Assembly: GCA_022495995.1 (NCBI GenBank)
Contig: JAFEMH010002574.1
Span: forward strand, 248,001 to 312,000
From: Adenophora triphylla var. japonica
Taxonomy: Eukaryota > Streptophyta > Magnoliopsida > Asterales > Campanulaceae
Length of the DNA: 64,000 nucleotides
Reading direction: 5' to 3'
Part shown: positions 11,805-24,416 of the stretch, in pieces
How the letters are laid out: each line of letters opens with the position of its first letter
Position numbering within the stretch: position 1 is the stretch's first letter
Made by a program: the position numbers and the translations under genes
The notes under the pieces: generated by a model
What the model saw: the letters and a program-made list of their open reading frames with translations, nothing else
What the model was told of the DNA's origin: nothing
Database searches by the model: none

Positions 11805-13379
11805 CTAGGCCCAATCATCCATGTATCGAATACCCATGGATCTAACATGACCATCATGTTTAGCTTGCGGAAGAGCCTTAGTTAATGGGTCCGCCACGTT
11901 GTCATCAGTGTCTACTCTGCATATCTTTACGTCTTCCCTTTCACATATCTCTCGGATAATGTGGAAACGTCGAAGTATGTGTTTGGATCTCTGGTGTGAC
12001 CTTGGTTCCTTTGCTTGTGCAATGGCACCATTGTTGTCACAGTAAAGTTCAATAGGATCTCTGATGCTTGGAACGACTTCCAAATCACTAATGAACTTCT
12101 TGATCCAAACTGGTTCCTTAGCTGCATCGAATGCTGTTATGTACTCAACTTCGGTTGTAGAATCAGCGACGGTACTTTGCTTGGAACTTTTCCAACTCAC
12201 AGTGCCTCCATTAAGCGTAAACAAAAATCCAGACTGCGATCTGAAATCATCTTTGTCGGTTTGGAAGCTAGCATCTGTGTAGCCTTTAACTACAAGATCT
12301 TCTTCCATTCCTCCAAAGACCAAGAATACATCCTTAGTTCTTCGTAAGTACTTAAGGATATTCTTGACTGCTATCCAATGTGGTTCGCCGGGATCCGATT
12401 GGTACCTACTCGTCATGCTTAGAGCACACGAGACATCGGGTCTAGTACATAACATAGCATACATGATGGACCCAATTGCCGAAGCATATGGAATACCATT
12501 CATTCTCTTTCGCTCATCATTAATCTTAGGACTTTGATTCTTGCTAAGAGATATACCATGTAACATTAGCAAGTTTCCTCTTTTAGAATTTTCCATTTGG
12601 AATCTTCTAAGGACCTTGTCAATGTAAGTACTTTGACTTAAACCAATTATCCTCTTGGATCTATCTCTATAGATCTTGATACCAAGGATATATGCGGCTT
12701 CGCCCATATCTTTCATTGAAAAGCACTTTCCTAATCAAGACTTGACAGTCTGTAGTGCAGGAATGTCATTTCCAATGAGTAAGATATCGTCGACATACAA
12801 CACCAAAAATAATGCTACGCTCCCACTAATTTTCTTGTATACACAAGGTTCATCTTCGTTTTTGATAAATCCAAACTCCTTGATTGCTTCATCAAAACGT
12901 AGATTCCAACTCCTAGAAGCTTGCTTCAATCAATAAATGGATTTCTGCAACTTACACACCTTGTTAGAATTTTCTGGACTGACAAAACCTTCAGGTCGTA
13001 TCATGTATACATCCTCAAGTAACTTCCCATTAAGGAAAGCTGTTTTGACATCCATTTGCCATATCTCATAGTCATAATATGTGGCTATGGCAATTAAAAT
13101 TCTAATAGACTTAAGCATAGCTACAGGCGAAAAGGTTTCATCATAGCCGATGCCATGAATCTGCCTATATCCCTTAGCTACAAGCCTAGCCTTATAGGTG
13201 TGCACCTTCCCATCCATGTCGGTCTTCTTCTTGAAGACCCATTTGCACCCTATGGTTTTTACACCTTCGGGAGGATCAATCAAGTTCCAAACTTGATTAT
13301 CAGCCATGGATTGGATTGTAATTCGGACTTCATGGCCTCTTGCCATTTTTCCGAATCAGGAGCGGACATCGCTTCTTGA
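11805..13379 (-). pseudogene. E3 reverse transcriptase and RNase H
   Basis: From 13379 downwards: GCKWVFKKKTDMDGKVHTYK, RLVAKGY, YEIWQMDVKTAFLNG (catalytic Asp), LYVDDILLIGND (the YVDD box), then the connection and RNase H (GYTDASFQTDKDDFRSQSG, STVADSTTEVEYI, CDNNGAIAQAKEP, SKHI) and the tail DPLTKALPQ ending at 11805. It would copy element RNA to DNA in the particle. Breaks: a frameshift near 13345, TGA at about 12930 replacing the Gly of the YGLKQ motif, and TGA near 12734. Apart from these the domains are complete. Confidence 0.9.
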
Positions 13380-14455
13380 TAGCAAGTAGGTTCATCGTTT
13401 TCGATTAACTCCACTTCATCACTTTCCGTAACCAGAAATCCATATCTCTCGGGTTCGGATCGTGACCTACCACTTCGGCGAAGAACTTGTGCATCTTGAA
13501 CCGGTTCCACAACTCTTTGTGAACTTGGTTCAGTCTCTACCATTGGTTCAATGTTGTTTTCGGGTTCTCGAATTTCTTCGAGATCTATTTTACTCCCACT
13601 GGTTCCTTTGCGAAGAAACTCCTTTTCTAAGAAAGTACCATTTCGAGCAACAAACACTTTGTTCTTGTTTCGGTTGTAGAAATAGTATCCTTTGGTTTCC
13701 TTAGGATAACCCACGAAAACACATTTATCAGATTTAGGTGCTAGCTTGTCAGAAGTTAACTTCTTGACATATGTATCGCAACCCCAAATCTTCATGAAAG
13801 ACAAACTAGGTTTTCTTCCATGCCACATCTCATATGGGGTCTTTTGAACTGATTTGGTAGGAACTCTGTTTATAGTGAAAGCAGCAGTTTCTAGTGCATG
13901 TCCCCAAAAGGATAAAGGAAGCTCAACTTGACTCATCATAGAACGAACCATGTCCAACAAAGTTCTATTCCTCCTCTCAGACACACCATTCCATTGTGGT
14001 GTTTCGGGTGGAGAGAGTTCTTAAACGATTCCACAATTCTTAAGATGACTGTCAAATTCTTGGCTCAAATATTCACCACCTCGATCAGAACGAAGTACCT
14101 TAATAGTTTTGCCAAGTTGATTTTGCACCTCATTTTGAAATATTCGAAATATCTCAAACGATTCACTTTTATGTTTCATTAGATAAACATATCCAAATCT
14201 ACTATAATCATCAGTGAATGTTATGAAGTACCGAAATCCTCCCCTAGCATCGCTACTCATAGGCCCACATACATCGGTATGTATGAGTCCTAATAAGTCG
14301 CCCGCCCTTTCACCGGTTTTGGTAAATGGGTCCTTGGTCATCTTGCCAAGTAAACAAGATTCGCATGTCTCATAAGATTCATAATCATGTGAGTCTAAAA
14401 ATCCATCTTTGTGGATTTTAGAAATGCGTTTCTCATTTATATGGCTAAGACGACA
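13340..14455 (-). pseudogene. E3 pre-integrase zinc domain and integrase
   Basis: The HHCC-type pre-integrase segment (WHCRLSHINEKRI ... CESCLLGKMT) is coded at about 14455-14330, out of frame with gag-protease. The catalytic core follows: HTDVCGPM with FTDDYSRFGYVYL, RSDRGGEY, then after a TAA at about 14020 the segment ETPQWNGVSERRNRTLLDM containing the catalytic Glu. The C-terminal part (CVFVGYPKETKGYYFYN) is well kept, followed by an acidic linker to RT. The TAA stands where a Gln codon is expected. Confidence 0.88.
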
Positions 14456-15774
14456 ATGCCATAAGTGTGATTTACATCATTGGGTTTAGATCTCTTGTTA
14501 ATGTTATAGACATCATTATCGCGATTTTCAACATCATGAATATAAAGGCCATTGAATGAAACAGCAGTACAATAATGCATATCACTCTTGTAAATAGAAA
14601 ATTTCTTATCACATATAAGAAAATTAAAACCTTCATTATCCAAACATGAAATCGAAATAATATTCCTACTTAAAGCTGGAACGTAATAACAATTGTTCAA
14701 AACAAGTATTAGTCCACTAGGTAAAGTAACTTCATAAGTTCCTACGGCTAATGCAGCAACTCTTGCTCCATTCCCCACATGTAGGTCCACTTCACCTTCC
14801 TTAAGCATCCTTCTGTTCTTTAGACCCTGCACATTTAAACAAATGTGAGTTCCACATCCGGTATCCAATACCCAAGAACTAGAAGTAGATAGGAATATAT
14901 CTATAACAAAGACACCTGAAGTCGAAGCAACTCCTTTGCTCTTCTTCAGTGCTTCCTTGTATTTTGCGCAGTTTCTCCTCCAATGTCCAATCTCATTGCA
15001 ATGGAAGCAGACTGCGTCCTCTTGGGACTTGGGCTTAGCCTCTTTAGGCTTGGAAGCCTCTTTGGGTTTGGCAACTTTTGCCTTAGGATTAGCAACCTTT
15101 GCCTTTCCTTTACCCTTGAAACCCTTTCCCTTGTTAACCATCAGCACTTGGTCGGTTTTCTTCTCGACAATATTGGTTTCCGCAGTGTTCAACATTTGAA
15201 CTAACTCGGAAAGGTTTTTATTCATTCCACCCATGTTATAGTGCATTATGAAATTACTAAAACTTTTGGGTAATGAATTCAATATTATGTCGATAGCCAA
15301 CTCTTGGCTAATTGGAAAACCGAGCCTTTCAAGATGCTCAATATGGCCCTTCAACGTAAGAGTATGGGGACCAACAGCTTTTCCTTCACTCATCTTGCAT
15401 GAGGTCAAGACCGTAACTGTGTTGTACCTTTCTTGCCTAGCTTGTACTTGGAACATTTCCATCAGTCGATTGTTTAAGTCAACTGTCTCCAAGTGCTCAA
15501 GATCCTTCTTAAGGTTCTTGCACATGGCGGAGAGCATAAGGCAACCAACATCTGTAGAGTCACGCTTGTGCTTCAGATATTGATCCCTTATTGCCCTAGT
15601 AGCATTGGCAGCAGGTTCAGGTGGAATAGGTTCCTCGAGAACGTACAGTTTTTCTTCTTGCTTGAGAACAATTCTCAAACTACGGATCCAATCCATATAG
15701 TTTGTACCATTCTCTTCCAACATTTCCTTCTCAAGGACAGATCGCAGTGAAAAGTGATTATTGTTTGATGCCAT
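14437..15774 (-). pseudogene. gag: E3 gag and protease (intact 445-codon frame)
   Basis: The start MASNNNHFSLRSVLEKE is the usual copia gag opening. The UBN2-type gag domain covers about residues 20-210 (NYMDWIRSLRIVLKQEEKL ... LSELVQMLNTAE). A Lys/Ala/Pro repeat region (KAKVANPKAKVAKPKEASK), a zinc knuckle CFHCNEIGHWRRNC near residue 257 and the protease motif WVLDTGCGTHICLN near residue 304 follow. The frame runs off after the protease because of a frameshift near 14450. It is the best-preserved frame of E3. Confidence 0.9.
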
Positions 15775-17101
15775 TTATTCTACAAAAAGATACACATAAA
15801 ATATGAACACATATATGGAAACATATCATATGAGAAGCATAACGTATTTATATAAAATGCTCCCACTAAATTATACACCTTCAAATGCAAATAAGCATAA
15901 TATACATTTAATGGGCTAAGATCCAACTTTAATTTAATTTCAAGTTTGCTATGGCAAACCGCTCAAAATTAAATTAATTAGGTAGAAAACATCAATCATA
16001 TCACATATATGACTCTTAGATCTTTTATGAGATTTATTCAAGACATCATATGTCTAGGTATATTTTAGTCTCATCTTATGCCTTGGGTCCAAAAACCATT
16101 TTGATAACCCAATTAAGTTCATTCACTTTAAACGTATAGGAACCACCATTTCCTTATCTTGCTCGCATTCGAATAGAATCAAAGCACCTTTCTATGGCAA
16201 GCCCACCCAAAACTATCCGAATGGTCTCAAGTGTTTTAATCATGAATTGGCATAAAGAACTTAAAAGTTAAATGAAGGTTCTTTAAGGTAGATTATAAGC
16301 ATATCAGCAAAGATAGTCATAATCGTGCACCAGGTAAGTTCCCAGGAAGATAGGTGAGCCACAAGGACTACTTAAGTACCAACTCTTCCTTAGACAGAAC
16401 TCTCCTAGACATGCACAATCAGAAATCAGCTCTGATTTGGCAACATAATCACTACCTTTTATAAACAATCAGTTTCCTTTTAAATTTCGCGTAATTATGA
16501 CTTGTTTCCATAAACAATCATAAAATCCAAAATTTTAATGTCTAAATCTAAACATAATAGGAAACTATAATGCAATGTTTCAACTAAACATAAAATTTCT
16601 TAGCACGTAAGAACAAGTAAAACATGCATCGCAATAATTATTAAAATCATATTTTAATCAACTAAGCATGCATAAATAATGAATTAATCTAGCATAGCCC
16701 TATAAACTTAATTTTATAGCATCCAGATTAACACATAAACATATCAGATTGCAAACACATTCATAGATTAACCAAATTGTTCATCAACCTGATACTGCCC
16801 AGATTGGGCTAGAAGTGTCGCGTGACAGAAGCAAGTTCTGTCGCATGACAGAAGCTAGTTATGTCGCGTGACACAGGATGACTATTTTTCAGATTTCCAG
16901 AATTCAATCAATTCTAAATCATAGAGCAATTAAATCATGCAAAAGATTTTTAACAGATTTAATTCAATATCATTAGAACACGAATTAAGCATATTGTTTC
17001 AAAAACAATTAATCTATCGCATACAAAACATGCAAAAGAACATATAAACGATTTTATATTACTTTTCTAGCATGTTAATTCAAACTTAATCATACGAACG
17101 G
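15775..17101 (-). other. E3 5' leader
   Basis: About 1.3 kb, AT-rich, with no reading frame of note. It carries three evenly spaced near-palindromes at 16816-16873. Confidence 0.7.
16816..16873. repeat. Three TGTCGCGTGACA sites at 23-bp steps
   Basis: TGTCGCGTGACA at 16816, TGTCGCATGACA at 16839 and TGTCGCGTGACA at 16862. All keep the arms TGTC and GACA, and the start-to-start distance is exactly 23 bp. The LTR of the same element has related GTCGCACGAC sites. Confidence 0.85.
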
Positions 17102-17114
17102 GGCTCTGATACCA
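17102..17114 (-). other. E3 primer binding site, initiator tRNA-Met type
   Basis: On the minus strand TGGTATCAGAGCC begins one base after the LTR end CCCAACA. This is the common plant copia primer site complementary to the 3' end of initiator tRNA-Met. Confidence 0.93.
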
Positions 17115-17115
17115 C

Positions 17116-18477
17116 TGTTGGGTTTTACGGGTCCATGCGCAGCGGAATTAAGCATAAAATAACATAAAACCCAAGAAGCCCTAGGATCCGTTCTATATAA
17201 TTAACTTGAAAAACTATGAGATAGATGTAACCAACCTTGAACGCTTTTCGTTCTTGAGCTATCGAACGATTTGATTATGTGATTTCAAATCACAAACTTC
17301 GTTCTTCAACTTGCTTGAACTCTAGGTCTTGATCGATGAATGAGCGAAGACCCTCTTTCGGTATCCACACCTTTGAATGAATTCAAGAACAATTTCTTGA
17401 AGATTGCTAGATCCTATAAACCCTTGGAATAATATTGAGAATATGTTTGTGAATTTCTATTGAGAATTTCGGCTAGCTTTTTAGGGTTGACAGACGTTCA
17501 TATTTATATTACATTAGTATAGAATATGAATCCTAATCAAATTAGGAAAAGATTACATCCAAACCGCCTCAGTGGCTTGTTGTGTCGCACGACCAGACAT
17601 AGCACATGGCCTGTTCTGTCGCACGGCCTAACAAGCCCAGTGAGGAGTTTTCTCAATCATTCTTCCAATGGTTTAATCAATTCATTCTAGTTGTGTGTGA
17701 CCCAATAGGATTACATTATGTTGGCAATGAGTTCGATCATATCGACTCTCATAAGACATAAGCGGACTCTAGCAAGCCATTATGTCTACCCAAATAATGT
17801 AACGTAAGAGTTCACGTTTCCAACGGTGCATTTCCATTTCTCCCTTTGTCTCACGATGTTATATTGAACACAAGTCATGGTCCTTGTCAACTTGTCTTTG
17901 TTCAATGCTTTCTCGATTCTTGAGTATAATGATAATTCCAATCATATTGGGGTACGGCCATACACTTTCATCATTATCACTCATCGAGGGACCCAAGCAA
18001 AACGTCTCTCTTCCGAGGGACAAATTCCATCTTGACTTATCATCCTTCCCATCATGAATCCGATCATGCCAAAGATAGCCTTTATAGATATCGTGTTAAG
18101 ATATCGTTTGACTAAAATCAAACATGACTTTCATCATATGTAAGGTCATGATAATCTCAGGTCTAGGGACTAAATGAAGTGACCTTATGAGATTTAATTA
18201 TGACATTTGACCATGACATAAATCTCATACGGGTCAAGTCCAGTCACTTGTTCTCTAACAAGTACCCATAATTTCAATGTGCATCTCTATGCATATAATC
18301 ATTGTATGATTATCCATTGACAATTATACTAATTATTCTCTTAATAATTAGGGACGGAGATTATTATTAAACAAATATACAAAACATATAATAATCAAAT
18401 GATAAACATCTCATATATTAATAAATAATGTCAACGCATAAGTCTATCAATCATAGGCCTAGGGCATAACACTAACA
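17116..18477 (-). repeat. E3 5' LTR, 1362 bp
   Basis: Near-identical to 10431-11790. The differences are mostly single transitions plus one short block (GATTACATCCAAACC against GATTCTGTCAAACC). Confidence 0.95.
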
Positions 18478-18482
18478 TACCT

Positions 18483-19516
18483 ATCCAAGCTAGCCAATGC
18501 AAATTTGGTCACCGGCTTACCTCAAGTGTCTGCTGATCATGGAAGGAAGTGTAGAGCATGCCAGCTAGGAAAGTAATAAAAAACATCATTCCAACGCAAG
18601 ACTTGCATGTCCACATCTAAGTGCCTCCAATTGCTATATATGGATATGTTTGGCCCCACAAAAACTGCCAGTTTAGGGGAAAGCAGATATGCCTTAGTTG
18701 TTGTAGATGACTATTCAAGACATAATTGGGTACTTTCAGCTCCAAAGATGACACTTATGGAGTTGCCACCAAGCTTTTCCGTCTACTTCAAACTCAAAAG
18801 GAAAGTGACATCATCAGTATGAGATCCGACAATGGAACGGAGTTCAAGAACAATGACATTGCTCAGTACTGTGATGATCACGGAATTGATCACAATTTCT
18901 CAACTGCTGGAACACCACAACAAAATGGTGTTGTTGAGAGAAAGAACAGAACCTTGATCGAGGTGGGCAAGACTATGATATCTGAAGCAAGGCTACCTAA
19001 ATACTTTTGGGCTGAAGCTATCAACACATCATGCTTCACTCAGAATCGGTCATTGGACAACAAGTTTCACAACAAGACTCCTTACGAGCTTTGGCGTGGC
19101 AGAATTCCCAACATCAGTTTCTTCAAAATATTCGGCTGCAAATGTTATGTTCTTTACAACAGTAAATAATATCGAGGTAAATTTGATAAAAAGGCCGATA
19201 AAGGCATCTTTGTTGGTTATGCCAAACACATTAAGGCTTTTAGAATAATCAATAAACGTCTGTTGAAAATTGTTGAATATGTTCATGTTACATTTGATAA
19301 ATTTGATTTGCTAGAGTATGACAAAACTCCAAATAGTACTAATTACTCTGGTGTTTTTGAGACAGGTGAACCCATCAACTATAACTCCAATCAAAATACC
19401 AGTAATAATGCAAATCATCCTCCAGCTCAGAATTCAGGCATATCAAGTGGTGTAACCGATAGAGCCCTAGTTGATAATTCATTTTTCCCTCAATCAGTTA
19501 GAAGATAACCCATCTC
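18483..19516 (+). pseudogene. E2 pre-integrase and integrase core
   Basis: It resumes directly after the E3 TSD with LSKLANANLVTGLP and CRACQLGK, the second half of the zinc domain. The catalytic core is coded from about 18607: MDMFGPTKTASLGE, VVVDDYSRHNWVL, MRSDNGTEFKNN (frameshifted near 18740), then GTPQQNGVVERKNRTLIEVG with the catalytic Glu. The C-terminal part KGIFVGYAKHIKAFRI follows after a TAA at 19167-19169. Integrase would insert the element DNA. The linker after it is cut at 19516 by E4, and the same frame continues at 50086. Confidence 0.88.
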
Positions 19517-20751
19517 TGTAAGTACCCCAATCTGGATCACTCCCCATCCGACACACGGGAAATACCTCAAACTCACACAAACATGATCTCGAACACCCGT
19601 AGCCTTCAAAAACCCCAAAAACCACCAACTAAGCAAAGGGGGGCTTTCTGGGATAAAAAAGTACAAAAGGACTTTTTAGGAATTTTGGAAAATTTGGAAA
19701 AGCAGGATTGGTCCGTACGGACCACTTTCCATTTCAGACATAATTATGACAAAATCCTCTTAAAGTCCACATTATTCTCCTAAATCCAGGAAAACCAAAA
19801 AATGGGTAATGGCTGCCAGTGTCGTGCGACATAGTTAGCCAGAATCTGGACCCTATAAATAGAGGGCTCCCCCCCCCTAATATTTTTCACACCTCCTCTC
19901 TTCTCTCTCTCCCTCTAGCCTTCAGGCACCCCTCTAAGACCCTTCGAGGCAATCCCGGTCCCTTTTGATTCCCTCCGGGGCATTTTGAGGCCCCTCGTGG
20001 TACTCCGAAGCCCTACCGAGTACCTAGCGCTCCAGAGATGCTCCCGAGCTGCCCCGAGGCACTCCCGAGGCATCCTGAAGCCTGCCAATCCATCCCGAAG
20101 CCTTACCGGTCCATCCCGAGGCATTCCGGTCCATCCCGAGTTATCCCGGCCCATTCTGAGCACAACCAACAATCCCAACGCACGCCGAACCTCTGTCCGA
20201 GCGCAACCGACGATCCCAATGCACGTCAAAACTCTGCTCGAGTACACACCTGACAATCCCGAGGCACGTCGAAGATCTATCCGCAGACACCGGTACATCC
20301 CGAAGCAATCCCGATCTGTCCCGGAACACTATTCAACACGCAAACACTATTCCCAAGCGGAAGACAGACACGAACCAACATTGGTAAGGCTTCCTTCCCT
20401 TACTATTTCAATACATAGTACACAATTTAGACATCATATACAACATGCATTTTTAAAAGCACATACACACACACACACACAACAGTTAAAGAAAAAGGGG
20501 TACCGAAAGACTCGTTTTTACAAGGCGACTCGGGTGAGCTCTGCTATTCTCTTCCCGAGGCATAACCTAACCTCCGAACTCAAAAATCTCATCACACAAC
20601 AACAGTTTTTTTTAAACTAAGCCTTTTTTCAATGTTTTGGGCTAAATCAAAATGCTGTGGCGAATCTACAAACAAAAACGCAGCGAGATACCTCCTCGAC
20701 CAACGTGCGAGATAACAAGGCCCACGCGCGAGCCGGATCCGGGTAATTTCA
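19517..20751 (+). repeat. E4 5' LTR, 1235 bp
   Basis: It pairs with 48858-50080. After the TATA box it contains a GC-rich array of short units such as TCCCGAGGCA, TCCCGAAGC and CCGGTCCATCCCGAG (about 19930-20310), and an AC microsatellite near 20462. Open frames inside the LTR are not genes. Confidence 0.95.
19709..19862 (+). promoter_or_regulatory. E4 LTR promoter: two palindromes and TATA
   Basis: A perfect 16-bp palindrome TGGTCCGTACGGACCA (19709-19724) is followed by CACTTTCC. A second near-palindrome TGTCGTGCGACA lies at 19820-19831, about 20 bp before the TATA box CTATAAATAG (19853-19862). The first dyad recurs 5' of both antisense genes of this element. Confidence 0.75.
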
Positions 20752-20752
20752 G

Positions 20753-20771
20753 TTGGCGACTCTGCTGGGAA
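20753..20771 (+). other. E4 primer binding site
   Basis: TTGGCGACTCTGCTGGGAA begins one base after the LTR end. It is the Ogre/Tat type, with a C-to-T change relative to the E5 site. Confidence 0.8.
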
Positions 20772-22049
20772 AGTTTTGTTTTAAAAACTTTTATACAAAA
20801 AAAAAGATTTTTAAAACAATGATGAGGGGCAAACTTTCATTTTACCCCCTTCTTTAACTGTTGTGTGTGTGTGCATGTGCTTTACTTTTTATTTACAAAA
20901 AAAAATAAAAATACAAAAAAATGCATCATAATACATCTGTGTACATACATTTAAAAATTCTGCAAAACTTTCTGTTTTACTCAGAAAAAGAATTTTAGCG
21001 ACCGCACAATACTCGCACTGCTGCCTCGGTACACCGCACGCTACCGCACTTGCTGCCTCGGTACACTGCACACTACAACCCTCAACCCGGAGAGGCCTCA
21101 GTTGCAGTCCGATTGGTCTTCCTGACGCCTTTCAGATGCGCAAGGGATCATTCCAAACATCCCATCCTAGCCAGTGTCAACCATGCACGCTTGCATCACA
21201 CTCTATCCAGACTCGATTGGTTTTTACCCAGTCCGTGTCTTACAGCCTGGATACATATCCCATGACGGCCATTTTCTGAGTCGAAGCACGGAACTCAAGA
21301 TCCCTTGCGCAAGCACAGCGATGAAAGGTCATGCTAAAATCTTGAGCCGATCTTGATTTCCAAAGCTACACCCAGACGATGTTCCGTCCCGGATATACAT
21401 CCATGCCCACATGACACCATGTCATCAAGCCTTTAATACGTCGGCCATGACAATATGACCTAGCCAATGCCTAACGTCACAGATCCCTTGCGCAAGCAAG
21501 GTAAAGAGAGGTCATGCCAAACTCTCGACTCGATCTTGACTCAGGTGTCGGCTCGGCTTACTATTCACATGGATAACGCATTAAAACGAACATGACAGGC
21601 TCGGTCCTTAGGTTCGATTTCTCTCTTAGGCCGGTGGAAACCGCTTGCCCTATAGGACCCTCGTACGGGGCTGTCCACCTTGGGATGTCGAAATACAGGT
21701 ACAAAACGAAGGGCTTATGGCCGCACAGATGGTCTCCACTGACCCAGGATCTAGCATAGTTGTGAAAAAGAAGAACAATCTTTTCCAACCAACTTAGGAT
21801 TCTGAGAAAACACGTTTTAAGTAAATTAAAACAATAAAAAAACATAAATAAATAAAAAATGGAAACTGCATGTTACATTAGCTTACCCCCTTTATCCAAA
21901 AGGTCCTTCCCATGTCTAAACCTTACCCATCACCCCCTCCAGCGAACCGAGAGTGATTGAGAGTACCCGGGAACTGTTCTTCCAGTGTCAAAGCCGCAAG
22001 GTCCCACATCCTTCCGAGTACAACCACCAGGGCAGTCCATCAACTCCCC
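20772..22049 (+). other. E4 5' leader
   Basis: Non-coding. It shares blocks with the leaders of E5 and E8: the doubled GCTGCCTCGGTACAC at about 21017-21070, CTTGCGCAAG palindromes near 21304 and 21487, and a polypurine-like CGAAGGGCTTATGG near 21706. Sharing across LTR families suggests function, for example packaging or translation control (inference). Confidence 0.6.
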
Positions 22050-24416
22050 ATGGCTAGGTCGGCAGACAACAATGAAGAAAACGGAATCTTACCCCCGAGA
22101 AATTTCCCGACAATGGAGGAAGTTTGGTAAGCTGTCATGGCCCTCGAAAAATGCCAAGGCAAGCAACAGGCCTGGATCGAAGGTGCCATGCATCATTTTG
22201 AAACATTAGCCACTCCCCAACCACCTGGGGCTCCCAAGGACGTACCCGCTCCAGCAGCTCATAACATCTCTCATTGTCTCCCGGAATTCAACCTTTTGCC
22301 CTCGTATGAGCCCTGCAGCTATGACATAAAGCCACAAGACCCCCTGGGGAAAGACGTACCCGGTCAATGTCCGGAAGTCCCAATACCACCTCAAAATGAT
22401 GAACACTTCTGGTGAGACATCTGTGATTGCACCACTTGTCTGGAAAAGGATTTCCAAGATGAAATAAACGAGGATCGCCCTCCAAGAAAAAAGAAACTCT
22501 CTTCTCAACAAAAATTGAAAAAGAGATACGAAGCCGGTGACCCCACAGTCGGAACCCTTGGAGAATCGTCAGGAAAGTTTGACTACTACGTCATCTACTC
22601 CAGCAAATCTCCTCAGCCTAGCTCTACGCAAGACCACGGCAACTTCTGCTCCATGATTAGCTGGGACGAAATCCGCACAGCCACCAACGGCCCAAGAGTC
22701 CTAATGCCCCAACCCCTATCTTGGGAAGACATCAAAGCCACCGTTGACACTTCAAAAGCAATAACGGTGAACGAGCTAAAATGCGAAGCATGGCCCTACG
22801 CCAAACAAGGCCCTCCCATGACAGAAATGGGAGAAACAAGCAAAGCAGTAAAGCCAGAGGTGAACGTATTGACGCGTTTCGGTCAAATCCAGGTGAATCC
22901 TCCAAGAACAAATAAAAGGCCAGCCGTGCCTGAACCTCGAATCGAAAAGGGCCCCTACGCCAAAGAAGCTGAAGCACTTGACCCAAAGGCTGAAGATCCA
23001 ATCTTAACTCAGCTCAAGCGCACTCAGGCCAACATATCCCTCTGGTCCCTACTCACTTCCTCTTACCCGCACAAACTCAAGCTGGAGCAAAGCTTGGCTC
23101 AGACCATGGTACCTATCAACGTGACATCAGATGAAGCGGTCCAAATGATTGGCAACGTCCACTACAGCAACATCATCACTTTCACAGAGCTCGACCTCCC
23201 ATAATTTAGGGCTGACCACAACGAGCCTCTCTACATAATAGTCCAACTGGATGAGCGCCGCCTCCCTCGAGTCTTGGTAGATGGGGGATCAGCCAAGAAT
23301 GTCCTCCCATCCAAAATGATGGATTTGCTAGGGATCAAGCCAACTGATCTAAAACCCTCAACTTAGACGATCAAAGCATACGACTCAACGTCTTGCTCAG
23401 TCTTAGGGATAGCCACTCTGAACCTGTGGTTCGGAAAACAGATGATCCCGACGGACTTCCAGGTCATCGACATCCCGATCATATTCACTGCCATCTTGGG
23501 ATGCCCTTGGCTACACCAGATCAATGGGGTGGCATCCACCCTACACCAATCTGTAAAGTTCGTCTAAGGAGCGGATCTCACCATCATATATGGGGACAGC
23601 ATAACTACTGAAGGGACCAACACAAACGGCGTCCCAGTCTTGGAAATCAAACACGACAACGACGGCATGATGCTGACAGGGTTCACAGTCGAAAGCCCAA
23701 AAGCCCAGGTATGCCACATAGACCTGCCCTTGACTTGGGATCGGATCCCTCCTACCATGAAGATGATGAAGCTCATGAACTACATCCCGGGGCTTGGTTT
23801 GGGGAAACACCATCAAGGTACCCAACAAATCATCGAGGTCAAGGAATAAAATACCCGCCATGGCCTAGGATACATTCTCACTCCCAAAGACGCTGCAGAA
23901 AACAGAAAAGCTGCACGAAAATGCTTCGCTACTGACAAAAGAGGCTTGCACGAAATCTCCGACCTCCGCCCTTACAGCTTTGACATGGCCCGGTACTTCA
24001 CAAAGAAAGCCAGCAGTTTGAATGAAGACACAGAGAAGGGGACAGAGCTGATTAACGCCAAACAAAACTGGTCGACATCAATGGACAAGCTCCAATAAAG
24101 CCTGGAAAGGTTCAGAGGCCTCGAGCCAAACCTAGTCAGAAGAGCATTTCTCGACGCACCAACTCTACTGGGACCCACTACCACTGCCATTCACAATGAA
24201 TTCTGGTTCGGGAAAACCTCCTCTTTGGCGGAAGAACTCGAGAAGCTCTTTGTCAGCACCCCCGCCACACACAAGCGGGATGAGTCAGCATTCGAACTAG
24301 CAATGCCCAAGACAAGAACGGAAGACTACGCAGAGAATGCCTGGAATGAGCCATTGCTCCACCAACTCTTCAGTGAAGAAATCGAGGTGCCAGACCTAAT
24401 CGATTTTGCTTTCTGA
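22050..24416 (+). pseudogene. E4 shortened gag and protease frame
   Basis: One frame with several stops (TAA about 22128, TGA about 22413, TAA about 23202, TAG about 23365, TAA about 23566 and others). It starts MARSADNNEENG, keeps the gag N-terminal coil (EKCQGKQQAWIEGAMHHFE), then jumps directly to the post-gag linker (DICDCTTCLEKDFQDEI, KKRYEAGDPTVGTLGE). The gag core and knuckle are missing. The aspartic protease follows: LYIIVQLDERRLPRVLVDGG and SAKNVLPSKMMDLLGI, with the active site as D-G-G rather than D-S/T-G, then ILGCPWLHQINGVASTLHQ. After it comes a linker ending DLIDFAF. Confidence 0.8.

Larger units (their letters stand above)
10431..18477 (-). mobile_element. E3: complete Ty1/copia element, minus strand
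   Basis: Direct LTRs of about 1360 bp flank an internal region that on the minus strand reads primer site, leader, gag-protease, integrase, RT, RNase H, polypurine tract. TSD TACCT is present on both sides (10426-10430 and 18478-18482). The LTRs differ at about twenty positions by eye, so the insertion is fairly young compared with E2. Several stops and frameshifts make it non-autonomous. Confidence 0.95.

Noticed and set aside
12015..12347. Plus-strand frames over E3 RT/RNase H
   Set aside because: Shadows of the minus-strand pol.
19915..20620. Long frames on both strands in the E4 LTR (211 and 127 codons)
   Set aside because: Lie in the GC-rich short repeats of the LTR; repeated in the other LTR with different breaks.
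20753..20771. tRNA-like fragment
   Set aside because: It is a primer binding site next to an LTR; no cloverleaf around it.
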